From: Halotia branconii CENA392
Lineage (GTDB): Bacteria; Cyanobacteriota; Cyanobacteriia; Cyanobacteriales; Nostocaceae
Direction of reading: 5' to 3'
NCBI RefSeq assembly: GCF_029953635.1
Contig: NZ_CP124543.1
Span: forward strand, 1,901,455-1,965,454
DNA: 64,000 nucleotides
Shown: one piece after another, positions 43,936 through 52,618 of the stretch
How positions within the stretch are numbered: the stretch's first letter is position 1
Layout: each line of letters opens with the position of its first letter
Position numbers and translations under genes: made by a program
The notes under the pieces: generated by a model
Databases searched by the model: none
Told to the model about the DNA's origin: nothing
The model's input: only the letters and a program-made list of their open reading frames with translations

Positions 43936-45600
43936 ATGAAAATTTCTCACAAACTGATTGGGAGCTTTGTTGGTGTTTCCTTATTAACGAATATTGTTGG
44001 TGCAGTTGCGATCGCCCAAAGTCAGAAAATCGCTGAAACTTTGGCAATATCAGAAGCTGAAGATGTTGCTCAAGTGCTGGCCACTTCAATCGCTCACGAT
44101 GCTTATTACGATAACAAATCTATTTCTAGTGAACGCTCAGACGAATTGCAGCACTACATTAAGTTACTGCATGATCTGCAAAAACGTGACCTTGTACTGG
44201 TAAATCGGCAGAAGCTAATTTTAGCAGATGCCGTTCCGGAAAATATTGGTACTATTTTTGAGCATGACCAAGGCAACGAAATCCAGCAAACGATAAAGGA
44301 TGGCAAGACCAGAACTTTTTTGGAAAAGAGTGACGATTATCCCCAAGGAATTAAATTAATTGTTGTTCCCTTGAAAAGCAATCAAAATCAGGTAGATGGT
44401 GCAGTCATTCTAGAGTGGTCATCGCTTTATGATAAAGCGATCGCCCAAGCTAGACCCACAATAATTGTGATCGGTTTTACCAGTTTAGGTTGTGTAATAT
44501 TGGCATTAATTCTGGGGTTACAAATTTCCAGTAGCATTGCCAAACCACTCCAATCCGTTACAGAGATAGCACAGCAAGCCACTCAAGAGTCTAACTTTGA
44601 TCTGCAAGCCTCCGTCACTACTAAGGACGAAACAGGCATCTTAGCTATTGCATTCAACGATTTAATTGAACGGGTAAAAATCCTCCTAACCGAAAAAGAG
44701 CAACAAACAGCAGAACTTCAGCAAGCTTTCATTCAACTTCACAACACTCAACTGCAATTAGTGCAAACTGAAAAAATGTCTAGCTTGGGGCAATTAGTCG
44801 CTGGAGTTGCCCACGAAATCAACAACCCTGTCAATTTTATTCATGGCAATATAACCCATATTGATAGCTACACTCAAGATTTACTGCAATTGGTTCAGGC
44901 GTATCAGACGCATTACCCCAATCCACCCCAAACACTTCAGTCAACTTTGGATGATGTGGAACTCGAATTTCTGAGTGAAGACTTGCTCAAACTACTGCAA
45001 TCAATGAAAGTCGGCACTGAAAGGATTCGGCAAATTGTTTTATCTCTTCGTAACTTCTCTCGTTTGGATGAATCCGACTTCAAAGCTGTTGATATTCATG
45101 AGGGCATTGACAATACGCTGCTGATTTTGCAACATCGTCTCAAGGCAAGACCAGAGATTGCGGCAATTGAAGTAGTTAAAGACTATAGTCAATTGCCTTT
45201 GGTTGAGTGTTATCCCGGACAACTCAATCAGGTATTCATGAACTTACTCACAAATGCGATCGATGCCCTAGAGGAATCTGCTAGCCAACAAACAAAAGCC
45301 GAGCAACCAACCCAGATTGGGAAAATTTGGATTTCAACTCAAGTGACGGCTAATAATCAAGTGCAGATTGCGATCGCAGACAATGGTTTAGGAATTTCGC
45401 AAACAGTGCGTGAGCGTGTTTTTGATCCTTTTTTCACTACCAAACCCATCGGCAAAGGTACAGGTTTAGGTTTATCCATCAGCTATAAAATAGTCACAGA
45501 AAAACATCATGGCAAGATATGGTGTGATTCCACACTCAAAGAAGGCACTAAATTTTTGATTGAAATACCAGTTCATCAACCTAAACCAATGCATGGTTGA
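43936..45600 (+). CDS. Membrane sensor histidine kinase with HAMP domain
   Basis: A 554-aa kinase. An N-terminal membrane segment (LIGSFVGVSLLTNIVGAVAIA) and a second (TIIVIGFTSLGCVILALILGLQI, about 175-197) enclose a periplasmic sensor domain. HAMP follows (about 198-250), then a coiled coil (LLTEKEQQTAELQQAFIQLHNTQLQLVQ), HisKA of the VAHEINNPVNFIHGNI type, and HATPase with FMNLLTNAIDAL, IADNGLGISQ, FFTTKPIGKGTGLGLSISYKI. No receiver is attached, so the partner regulator is elsewhere. The last base of its stop codon is the first base of a MITE-like element. Confidence 0.93.
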   Translation: MKISHKLIGSFVGVSLLTNIVGAVAIAQSQKIAETLAISEAEDVAQVLATSIAHDAYYDNKSISSERSDELQHYIKLLHDLQKRDLVLVNRQKLILADAVPENIGTIFEHDQGNEIQQTIKDGKTRTFLEKSDDYPQGIKLIVVPLKSNQNQVDGAVILEWSSLYDKAIAQARPTIIVIGFTSLGCVILALILGLQISSSIAKPLQSVTEIAQQATQESNFDLQASVTTKDETGILAIAFNDLIERVKILLTEKEQQTAELQQAFIQLHNTQLQLVQTEKMSSLGQLVAGVAHEINNPVNFIHGNITHIDSYTQDLLQLVQAYQTHYPNPPQTLQSTLDDVELEFLSEDLLKLLQSMKVGTERIRQIVLSLRNFSRLDESDFKAVDIHEGIDNTLLILQHRLKARPEIAAIEVVKDYSQLPLVECYPGQLNQVFMNLLTNAIDALEESASQQTKAEQPTQIGKIWISTQVTANNQVQIAIADNGLGISQTVRERVFDPFFTTKPIGKGTGLGLSISYKIVTEKHHGKIWCDSTLKEGTKFLIEIPVHQPKPMHG

Positions 45601-45840
45601 TACCGTTTCACTTTAAAGTTGATACATTTGGGGAAGCACAGGAAGCAGCACTTCGGCTACGCGGTAGTTGAATCTCGACTTAGCGGCAGTTGAGCGTAGT
45701 CGAAACTCGATTGCCGCGCAGCGCTGCACTGACTTGTACTGAGCGTAGTCGAAGTAGCCTGTCGAAGTGTCGAAACTCAGTGACCAAAGGCAGGGGGAGT
45801 AAGAAAAGTAATTTGTATCAATAATTTCGTGAAATGGTAT
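45600..45840. repeat. MITE-like element, ATACC(A/G)TTT family, copy 2, with internal insertion
   Basis: Begins ATACCGTTTCACTTTAAAGT and ends AATTTCGTGAAATGGTAT. It is the inverted counterpart of copy 1 (17268-17363) but about 145 bp longer. The extra middle segment (about 45641-45788) carries repeated GAGCGTAGTCGAA units and short palindromes (TTGCCGCGCAGCGCTGCA). The element lies directly against the sensor-kinase stop. Confidence 0.8.
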
Positions 45841-45933
45841 GAGATGTTTATAGCAGTTTTCTTTTGTATGAGGAAATTACTCGCTTGATTTGTGAATAGA
45901 ACTTCAAGTTAGATACTTTTGGGATTTTTTCAT

Positions 45934-45967
45934 AAAAATGACTCAGTGATTGAGTCATTTTTTTGCA
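45934..45967 (+). terminator. Strong intrinsic terminator
   Basis: AAAAATGACTCA (45934-45945) and TGAGTCATTTTT (45951-45962) form a perfect 12-bp stem with a 5-nt loop GTGAT, and T's continue after the stem. It is the nearest clear terminator downstream of the sensor kinase. The A-run on the left side means it could also work on the other strand. Nothing else is seen in the 45841-46100 stretch apart from the antiporter promoter region. Confidence 0.8.
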
Positions 45968-46100
45968 TTAGGATTTGAAAACAGCTATTTACTAAGGACT
46001 ACATAAAAATTTTGCAGCCTCTTAACCAACAACCCACCCCTAGATAGATAAAACTTTGTATCCTAAGTTTATGAGGTCTTGATAGTTATTTAAAAAGCTT

Positions 46101-48431
46101 GTGCAAGAAGATTTTAGACTAATCGTTGATTTAGTTGCAGTTCTCGCCGTCGCCGCCTGTGGTGGACTGTTGGCATCGCTGTTGCGACAACCCGTGCTAC
46201 TGGGATATCTCATTGGTGGGATGATTGTCGGCCCAGCGGGACTGGGGCTGATTAAAGAAGTTATTCAAGTAGAAACTCTGGCTCAATTTGGAGTCGCCTT
46301 TTTATTGTTTGCTTTGGGAGTGGAATTTTCCTTTGCAGAACTGAAAAAAGTCAAAGCGATCGCATTGGGAGGGGGTGGGCTACAAATTGCCTTGACGATT
46401 TCGGTCACGGTTTTAGTATGTGGGGTAACGGGAGCCTGGGGAGCCTTACCAGCAAAGGGTGTATTTCTGGGGTCAATTTTGTCCTTGTCTTCTACAGCAG
46501 TTGTTCTGAAATGCTTGATAGAACGCAATGAAACTGAAACCCCTCATGGACAAGTGATGTTGGGTATTTTAGTAGTGCAGGACTTGGCTTTGGGACTGAT
46601 GATCGCAGTATTGCCAGCCCTCAACCAACCAGCCGAAACTATTGGTATAGCAGTATTAACAGCACTACTGCGAATTGGTTTATTTGCCGCCGGTGCAGTA
46701 GCCACCGGAATTTGGCTAATACCCCCTTTATTACGATTGTTAGCCCGCACCGAAAGCCGAGAACTATTTTTACTCGGTGTAGTCACGTTGTGTTTAGGTA
46801 TTGCTCTTTTGACTGAGAGTTTGGGCTTATCTATTGAAATGGGGGCATTTGTTGCCGGTTTGATGATTTCGGAAGTAGAGTATGCCGACCAAACCTTAAC
46901 TTATGTAGAGCCACTACGAGATATTTTTGCTAGTTTATTTTTTGCTGCTATTGGCATGTTAATTGATCCAGGATTTTTGTGGAACAACCTGGAATTGATT
47001 TTAGGATTAGTGGCAATAGTTTTTGTAGGAAAATTTTTGATTATCACGCCCTTGGTGATGCTGTTTCGCTATCCTTTAAAAACAGCCTTAATCGCTGGGT
47101 TAGGACTGGCTCAAATTGGGGAATTTTCCTTTGTTCTTGCCAGTGAAGGGCAAGTTCTAGGGTTAGTGTCCCGCAGAATATATTTATTAATTTTGGGAAC
47201 CACAGCAGTCACACTCATAATTACCCCCTTTGTGCTGCGGTTAGTCCCATTTTTATTTAACTTAGCTGAATCAATGCCTTGGCTAAAACCTTATTTAGCA
47301 GGGGAAGGTCAAGCACGGGATGTATCGGAAGATTTACCATCGAAAGATCATGTCGTAGTCTGCGGTTATGGGCGAGTAGGCAGAAATTTGGTGCGGTTGT
47401 TGCACCAACATGACTTACCTGTAGTAGTTATCGACCAATCAGAACGAAGAATACAGCAGTTGCGTGAGGCTGGCGTACCTTATGTTTATGGCAACGGTGT
47501 CAGTTTCCACGTTCTTGAAACCGCTGGAGTCAATTATGCCAAAGGCATGGCCATTACTCTTCCTGACCCCATGAGCATTCGTCTTTGCTTGAAACGGGCT
47601 TTGGAATTGCACCCAGAATTAGATTTGGTTGTCCGTGCAACTCAAGATAAAAATATTGAAGTGCTTTACCAATTGGGAGCTAGGGAAGTTGTACAACCAG
47701 AATTTGAAGCCAGTATAGAAATGGCAACTTATCTCTTAACTGGCTTAGGCTTGTCGCCAGCAGTAGTGCAACAAGAAATGCAGCAAATCCGCAATGATCA
47801 TTATTTAGATTTGCGCCCTGAGCGTTCTGCGTCAGAGGTTTCCCGTGATTTACGCCAAGCAACCCGCGATCTTAATCGTCGTTGGTATTCTTTGCCATCA
47901 GCTTCACCTTTGATTGGCATGAGCTTAGAAGAAGCGGATATCCGCTACTTGACAGGGGTGAGTTTGATGGCGATTCGTCGTTCTAGCGGCGAGGAAATAG
48001 ATTATCCGAACGCTCAAACTCGATTAGAAGATGGCGATCGCTTGCTGGTAGTAGGAGCAACCGAGGAAATAGCTGCTTTAGAAGTATTCACAAAAGGACA
48101 GGTGGCTGTTCCTGGAGAAAATAGCGCTTGTCAGTGGATTACAGTCAATTCTGATTCTCCAATTCTTGGTCAAACCCTTGCAGCTTTAAATACCCATGAG
48201 GAATCTGAGGTAAAGGTACAGGCGATGCGACGAGATGGTAAGTTTATCCGCTTTCCTGATCGCAAAATGGACATACGAACTTATGATCAATTGCTGTTAT
48301 GCGGTAACTTGCCAAGTTTAAATCAATTACAACCATTGTTTGCTGCCAGCAGCAAAGTGCCTCTATCAATGCCAAAATTGAAAACTGGTGAGCCACAATC
48401 CCTCAAGGAGAATTTAAGAACTAACTCTTAG
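46101..48431 (+). CDS. CPA2-type cation:proton antiporter with TrkA-N and TrkA-C domains
   Basis: A 776-aa KefB/KefC-like protein. About 12-13 membrane segments occupy residues 1-395 (DLVAVLAVAACGGLLASLLRQPVLLGYLIGGMIVGP, LSSTAVVLKCL, GLGLAQIGEFSFVLASEGQVLG). Next is a TrkA-N/RCK nucleotide-binding domain (about 415-535, HVVVCGYGRVGRNLVRLLHQHDLPVVVID) and two TrkA-C-like domains (about 590-670 and 680-755). It is expected to exchange K+ or Na+ for H+ under nucleotide control. GTG start at 46101. The gene tail overlaps hfq by 11 bp, tail to tail. Confidence 0.92.
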   Translation: MQEDFRLIVDLVAVLAVAACGGLLASLLRQPVLLGYLIGGMIVGPAGLGLIKEVIQVETLAQFGVAFLLFALGVEFSFAELKKVKAIALGGGGLQIALTISVTVLVCGVTGAWGALPAKGVFLGSILSLSSTAVVLKCLIERNETETPHGQVMLGILVVQDLALGLMIAVLPALNQPAETIGIAVLTALLRIGLFAAGAVATGIWLIPPLLRLLARTESRELFLLGVVTLCLGIALLTESLGLSIEMGAFVAGLMISEVEYADQTLTYVEPLRDIFASLFFAAIGMLIDPGFLWNNLELILGLVAIVFVGKFLIITPLVMLFRYPLKTALIAGLGLAQIGEFSFVLASEGQVLGLVSRRIYLLILGTTAVTLIITPFVLRLVPFLFNLAESMPWLKPYLAGEGQARDVSEDLPSKDHVVVCGYGRVGRNLVRLLHQHDLPVVVIDQSERRIQQLREAGVPYVYGNGVSFHVLETAGVNYAKGMAITLPDPMSIRLCLKRALELHPELDLVVRATQDKNIEVLYQLGAREVVQPEFEASIEMATYLLTGLGLSPAVVQQEMQQIRNDHYLDLRPERSASEVSRDLRQATRDLNRRWYSLPSASPLIGMSLEEADIRYLTGVSLMAIRRSSGEEIDYPNAQTRLEDGDRLLVVGATEEIAALEVFTKGQVAVPGENSACQWITVNSDSPILGQTLAALNTHEESEVKVQAMRRDGKFIRFPDRKMDIRTYDQLLLCGNLPSLNQLQPLFAASSKVPLSMPKLKTGEPQSLKENLRTNS

Positions 48432-48639
48432 GCTGGAAGTAGGCGATCGCTTGTTTACAAATTGTGGATTGCTGATTATTTTCATCGACAATACATACGC
48501 AATTTGGATCTTGCCATGCAACCTTACCTGTTAGCAGATCGCCTGTTACCAGTTTGAACTCTATCACTGCTGCTTGTTTAATCAGGTTTTGCAATTGCCG
48601 GATGCTAGGTAGCGTCGTATCAAATTCAGTTGTGTGCAT
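48421..48639 (-). CDS. hfq: Cyanobacterial Hfq-like Sm protein
   Basis: A 72-aa Sm-fold protein: LPSIRQLQNLIKQAAVIEFKLVTGDLLTGKVAWQDPNCVCIVDENNQQSTICKQAIAYFQPKS. The Sm1 (LVTGDLLTGKV...) and Sm2 (ICKQAIAYF) strands match cyanobacterial Hfq, which has lost several canonical RNA-binding residues. In Synechocystis, Hfq binds the pilus motor ATPase PilB and affects motility and sRNA-like functions. It is placed just before dapF, as in other cyanobacteria from memory, but here on the opposite strand. Overlap with the antiporter's 3' end is 11 bp. Confidence 0.88.
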   Translation of the reverse strand: MHTTEFDTTLPSIRQLQNLIKQAAVIEFKLVTGDLLTGKVAWQDPNCVCIVDENNQQSTICKQAIAYFQPKS

Positions 48640-48770
48640 TTTTGGTAATGATATATGTATAAATTAGGGGCTAGGAACTAGGGACTAGGGGCTAGGGGAG
48701 CAGGGGAAAATAACAATGTCTGCCTATTTATGCCCAATGCCCTAATCATTGATAATTCATCATAGAGAAA

Positions 48771-49619
48771 ATGGCAATTGAATTTACTAAGTATCACGGT
48801 TTAGGAAACGACTTCATTTTAATTGACAATCGCTTGTCATCCCTTCCAGTACTGACTCCAGAGCAAGCAATTAAGTTGTGCGATCGCCACTTTGGTATCG
48901 GTGCTGATGGTGTAATTTTTGCTTTACCAGGAGAAAACGGCACTGACTACACCATGCGAATTTTTAACTCCGATGGCTCAGAACCGGAAATGTGTGGTAA
49001 TGGGATTCGCTGTTTAGCGGGATTTTTGGCAGACTTAGAGGGTGAATCCCGAAATAAAGATTTATACCGTATTCATACCCTAGCTGGTACGATTACGCCC
49101 CAGTTGATGCCTGATAATCAAGTAAAGGTAGATATGGGTTTACCCAGGCTGCTAGCTAAAGAAATTCCCACTACCATTACATCTGCTGAAGAAAAAGTAA
49201 TTAATCAGCCGCTAGAAGTTGCAGGACAAACTTGGGAAGTTACCTGTGTCAGTATGGGCAATCCTCACTGTATTACCTTTGTGGCAGATGTGGCTGCAAT
49301 TCCTTTGGAAAGTATAGGCCCTCAGTTTGAACATCACCCAGCTTTTCCTCAACGCACAAACACTGAATTTATTCAAGTAGTACGTCAAGATTACCTAAAA
49401 ATGCGGGTATGGGAGCGAGGCGCTGGCATTACACTAGCTTGTGGAACTGGTGCTTGTGCTTCTTTAGTAGCTGGTGTGTTGACTGGAAAATGCGATCGCA
49501 CAGCAACTATAGAATTACCGGGTGGCCTCTTAAAAATTGAATGGTCAGAAGTAGACCAAAGAATTTACATGACTGGCCCAGCCGAGCGAGTATTCACTGG
49601 TCATATCATGTTTAATTGA
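48771..49619 (+). CDS. dapF: Diaminopimelate epimerase
   Basis: A 282-aa cofactor-independent epimerase that converts LL- to meso-diaminopimelate, for lysine and peptidoglycan. The two active-site cysteines are in [11 protein letters not shown] (Cys75) and [10 protein letters not shown]. Other blocks are [44 protein letters not shown] and [17 protein letters not shown]. The length is normal. Upstream lies hfq on the other strand with a short G-rich repeat in the gap. Confidence 0.97.
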   Translation: MAIEFTKYHGLGNDFILIDNRLSSLPVLTPEQAIKLCDRHFGIGADGVIFALPGENGTDYTMRIFNSDGSEPEMCGNGIRCLAGFLADLEGESRNKDLYRIHTLAGTITPQLMPDNQVKVDMGLPRLLAKEIPTTITSAEEKVINQPLEVAGQTWEVTCVSMGNPHCITFVADVAAIPLESIGPQFEHHPAFPQRTNTEFIQVVRQDYLKMRVWERGAGITLACGTGACASLVAGVLTGKCDRTATIELPGGLLKIEWSEVDQRIYMTGPAERVFTGHIMFN

Positions 49620-49703
49620 AGACTTAATAACTAATCTGCGATCGCATTTGTCAAAATTTCAATTTCTAAGTAAAGCAAGTTTTTTGTCAGGGCGATCGTA
49701 GTT

Positions 49704-50069
49704 CTACTTCCACTCCAAATATTTGCATTTTTCATCCTCTATAACCTTACGCAAACTTTGCAACATTTTGAGTCTATACGTAATGTGTGTGTATTCTTCT
49801 TTAGAAGGCGAACTACCTAACTTTTTTAGCACATCATCACATTCTTGAACAATTGCGTCTCGAAAGAAATCACTAAATTTCCGGCGATTTTCACCCTCAA
49901 GAATAATTACAGTACTTTTTACAGCTTCTCCATCAGGTTTCATCTCCATTTCTTGAGATTTTGCAATTTTGGAAAAATCTGATTGTGTCAGCCACTTGTA
50001 AAAGTCTTGTGAAACGTCAACTGAATCAACTGTCTCTTTGGCTTGTGAGTAAAATACGATATCTAACAT
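49704..50069 (-). CDS. Cassette gene D: unknown 121-aa protein
   Basis: Last gene of a four-gene minus-strand cassette. The 121-aa acidic, helical protein has a strand-like start (MLDIVFYSQAKETVDSVDV) and helices including RKFSDFFRDAIVQECDDVLKKLG and HITYRLKMLQSLRKVIEDE. Its ATG overlaps the stop of gene C in TAATG, and AGGAGG lies inside gene C's final codons, so the two are translationally linked. I do not recognise a family. There is no membrane segment or signal peptide. Confidence 0.7.
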   Translation of the reverse strand: MLDIVFYSQAKETVDSVDVSQDFYKWLTQSDFSKIAKSQEMEMKPDGEAVKSTVIILEGENRRKFSDFFRDAIVQECDDVLKKLGSSPSKEEYTHITYRLKMLQSLRKVIEDEKCKYLEWK

Positions 50070-50275
50070 TAGCCTTCCTCCTGAGCTTCAGATTCCATAA
50101 ACATTTTCTCAGGGACATTTTCTGCATATGCTACATCATGCTCTTTAAAGAGCTTCTTTGCTGGCTTTGTAATTATCCCTGTGGTCAAGACAGCAGATAC
50201 ACATCCCTTGTTAATAATCTTTTGTGCTAAAGTTGAATCGATTTGTTTACGGACTTTAATTTCAATATATGGCAT
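50069..50275 (-). CDS. Cassette gene C: small protein resembling the C-terminal half of an Mrr-type nuclease
   Basis: 68 aa. The start YIEIKVRKQIDSTLAQKIIN contains E-I-K, a candidate ExK, followed by a helix and the block AVLTTGIITKPAKKLFKEHDVAYAENVP. That block looks like the 'VlvTtsgftkeAkelAkk..i.Lidg' segment of Mrr/REase-like PD-(D/E)xK nucleases. The N-terminal half with the other catalytic Asp is not in this protein. It is in the same frame as gene B, separated by two in-frame TAG codons, so a split or broken nuclease is possible. The match is by eye only. Confidence 0.6.
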   Translation of the reverse strand: MPYIEIKVRKQIDSTLAQKIINKGCVSAVLTTGIITKPAKKLFKEHDVAYAENVPEKMFMESEAQEEG

Positions 50276-50284
50276 CTAGATGTC

Positions 50285-50512
50285 CTAAGATTTATTGTAC
50301 TCAGAGTTAATTTTGCGAACAATTTCCTTCACTCTTGGTTCATCCTCAGAGTTGTAGTAAAGAATATCACCTCTAGAATCATCACCTACTGTTCTCTTAC
50401 AGGGAATGCCCTCTGCTTTCAACCGATTGACAACCCAGGTGATGAAGTCTCTGTGTGCTTCTAAGCGGTTAATTTTCTTATCTTCATCTGTTTGCCATTC
50501 TCTATCTGACAT
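50285..50512 (-). CDS. Cassette gene B: unknown 75-aa protein, possibly nuclease N-terminal half
   Basis: ATG 50512 (MSDREWQTDED) is preferred, because GGAG lies nine bases upstream and the TTG at 50518 adds only two residues. The body is helix plus strands: AHRDFITWVVNRLKAEGIPCKRTVGDDSRGDILYYN, then DEPRVKEIVRKINSEY. The helix followed by 'GDDSRGDILYY' resembles the first helix and Asp-bearing strand of REase-like domains. It overlaps gene A by 11 bp. Function unknown. Confidence 0.6.
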   Translation of the reverse strand: MSDREWQTDEDKKINRLEAHRDFITWVVNRLKAEGIPCKRTVGDDSRGDILYYNSEDEPRVKEIVRKINSEYNKS

Positions 50513-50819
50513 TTGCAAATTCTCCGTAAGTTTTAGTTAAATGTTCATTAGTAGAGAAACCTTCTTCAAAAAGCTTGAATAATTTATCTCGGATCGAAGT
50601 TTCTTTATTTTCACAAATGACATCAATAAACAAGGTTTTATAAAGAGCTTTGATATCACCTGATTTGAAAGCTCGACGCTGATAAACATCATATAACTGC
50701 TTCAATTCTTGCTCTTGAAGAGTGTAGTTAAATGGCTGATTCAAATATTCAATATAGACACGAAAGTTATTCAAGTTAAGTTGAGCATCAACATAATGCT
50801 TCAGAGAAAACCTACGCAC
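50502..50819 (-). CDS. Cassette gene A: unknown 105-aa protein
   Basis: First gene of the cassette, starting at GTG 50819 (MRRFSLKHYVDAQLNLNNFR). It is mainly helical (LQEQELKQLYDVYQRRAFKSGDIKALYKTLFIDVICENKETSIRDKLFKLFEEG). It has no recognised domain. Its 3' end overlaps gene B. It lies 71 bp after the stop of the FAD oxidoreductase on the same strand, so it may be co-transcribed with it or have a promoter in the short A/T-rich gap. Confidence 0.6.
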   Translation of the reverse strand: MRRFSLKHYVDAQLNLNNFRVYIEYLNQPFNYTLQEQELKQLYDVYQRRAFKSGDIKALYKTLFIDVICENKETSIRDKLFKLFEEGFSTNEHLTKTYGEFANVR

Positions 50820-50890
50820 TACTGCTGTATAAATTAAATTGTCTACTTAATTACTAGAAAAGAAATTACCAATCCTTTCATTAACAAACT

Positions 50891-52402
50891 TTAAGGCAGC
50901 CAAAAATCAGGCAAAACAGATTTACCCAAGTCACGTACAGTTTGGTTGAGCGATCGCGCTACTTTTATATGTGCTTCATCTCCTTCTGTAGGTAAAATCT
51001 CAGCAGGCTGACCTTTTCCTAAATGAGACACCACCAAATTTGCCGCTTCTAAACCAGTAACATAAGCCTTTTCTTGTGACCAAGAACCGTGACGGTTAAT
51101 AATCCAATCGCCACTCATAAACACATTTGCCAAACTGGTTTTAGATGGCAGCATATAGCGATAGCTACCAGGTGCAAAGTGAGTTACGGCATTTGGTAGT
51201 CTAATCACGCTACTATCAATTACTTTGGCTTCTCTAAATCCTGGCACACAAGTTGCCAAATAGTGCTGAACTATCGGCACTATTTCTAAATCACTCAAAT
51301 TAAGAAACTGATTAGCATGATAAAAATCAGCTTCAATTACTGTTCCTGGTTCATTTTTATATTCATCATGTAGTGCATTTAAAGCAAAAAACGTCCATCC
51401 TGTAGTTACATCAAACCCAAAACACGCATTAGAAGGACGAGGAATATTGATTTTACGGTCAAACCACAGCCGAGTTGCTAAAACATCAATTGCCCCTAAA
51501 TTGCCCAAATTACGAAATTCTTCTCGACTTTGTAAGCTAGCACTGGTGGAAACAATTTTCTTCATCCCAGTGATACCTACAGCAAAAATAACAGCATCGG
51601 CATCAAATACTTCATCACCGCAAACTACACCTTTTGCTTGATTATTATTATCAATAATTAAGTCAGTAACTCGGCGTTGAGGCAACACTTTAGCACCAGC
51701 TTTTTCTATTTGTTCTACCCAAGGACGAAATATTTTCTCTCCTACAGTTCCCCGACACCAAACTACATCGAAATCAGGTTGATGAGCCAAAATAAAAAAG
51801 TAAAGCATCCCTAAAGTTGCAGCAGCTGAACATTGTTCACCTGGAGCAAACAAGCCTACCAACAACATAGGTTCAAATGCTTCTCGATAAAGTCGAGCAG
51901 AAACGCCAAAATCTTTAAATAATTCACGGGCGGTGACAAAATCATAACGCCGCCAAGCTGCATCAGAATTATCAAAATCTACAACAGCGTAAAGTAAAGG
52001 CAAAGCGCTGAGGCGATCAATAAGTGGTAAACGTTGAAAATGAGTATATAAAAAAGTGCCTAGAGGTGAAGGAAGTCTTGGTAAATCTTGAAAAATTGGT
52101 GATTCAACTTCTAATCCCGCAGGGGAATACTGTGCAGAACGAGTCCAAGTAGTAAAAGGATTAATTTCTAATTCATTAATTAGAGCAAAAATATTTCTGT
52201 AAGGATACCAAAAGCCATGAATACCAGCTTCTACAGATTTTCCCCCTGCGGTTTTCCAACCTGCGACAAGTCCACCGGGATAAGCACCTGCTTCGAGAAG
52301 TGTCACATCATACCCTTGCTTTGCCAAATGGTAGGTTGCGCCTAAACCAGCCCAGCCTGCACCAACAACTACCACTTGTTTTTGTTGCAACCCTTTTGAC
52401 AT
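50891..52402 (-). CDS. FAD-dependent oxidoreductase of the phytoene-desaturase/amine-oxidase superfamily
   Basis: A 503-aa flavoprotein. The dinucleotide motif VVVVGAGWAGLGATYHLAKQG and LLEAGAYPGGLVAGWKTAGGKSVEAGIHGFWYPYRNI are typical of CrtI/PDS-like enzymes; the C-terminal FAD motif is VFMSGDWIINRHGSWSQEKAYVTGLEAANLV. It resembles carotenoid desaturase, isomerase or methyltransferase-desaturase families, but the substrate cannot be assigned. The start at 52402 (MSKGLQQKQVV) is chosen because GGAGG lies five bases upstream; the frame upstream to 52456 has no such signal and abuts a MITE-like element. No Rieske or Tat signal, unlike the flavoprotein at 25841. Confidence 0.85.
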   Translation of the reverse strand: MSKGLQQKQVVVVGAGWAGLGATYHLAKQGYDVTLLEAGAYPGGLVAGWKTAGGKSVEAGIHGFWYPYRNIFALINELEINPFTTWTRSAQYSPAGLEVESPIFQDLPRLPSPLGTFLYTHFQRLPLIDRLSALPLLYAVVDFDNSDAAWRRYDFVTARELFKDFGVSARLYREAFEPMLLVGLFAPGEQCSAAATLGMLYFFILAHQPDFDVVWCRGTVGEKIFRPWVEQIEKAGAKVLPQRRVTDLIIDNNNQAKGVVCGDEVFDADAVIFAVGITGMKKIVSTSASLQSREEFRNLGNLGAIDVLATRLWFDRKINIPRPSNACFGFDVTTGWTFFALNALHDEYKNEPGTVIEADFYHANQFLNLSDLEIVPIVQHYLATCVPGFREAKVIDSSVIRLPNAVTHFAPGSYRYMLPSKTSLANVFMSGDWIINRHGSWSQEKAYVTGLEAANLVVSHLGKGQPAEILPTEGDEAHIKVARSLNQTVRDLGKSVLPDFWLP

Positions 52403-52456
52403 CTTATCCTCCGCCTGTTGCAGTCCATCAACTAATGTATACGAACTTGTATTCAT

Positions 52457-52548
52457 AGGACTTACGCAAGAACTCTCTGAAACTCTTATTTCTCCGTTTT
52501 CTCTGCGTCCTCTGCGGTTTAATTTTCCGTTACTGGTGCGTAAGTCCT
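52457..52548. repeat. 92-bp MITE-like element with AGGACTTACGCA inverted ends
   Basis: AGGACTTACGCA (52457-52468) and TGCGTAAGTCCT (52537-52548) are perfect 12-bp inverted repeats. The interior has a TCTCTGCGTCCTCTGCGGTT stretch that also appears, slightly changed, near 25755-25785. No ORF. It sits just upstream of the FAD gene start. Confidence 0.85.
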
Positions 52549-52618
52549 GTTCAGTCGGAGATATAAATTAGAAAAGGGTTTATCAAGCAATAATTATAAC
52601 TATAATATTTTTATTGTT

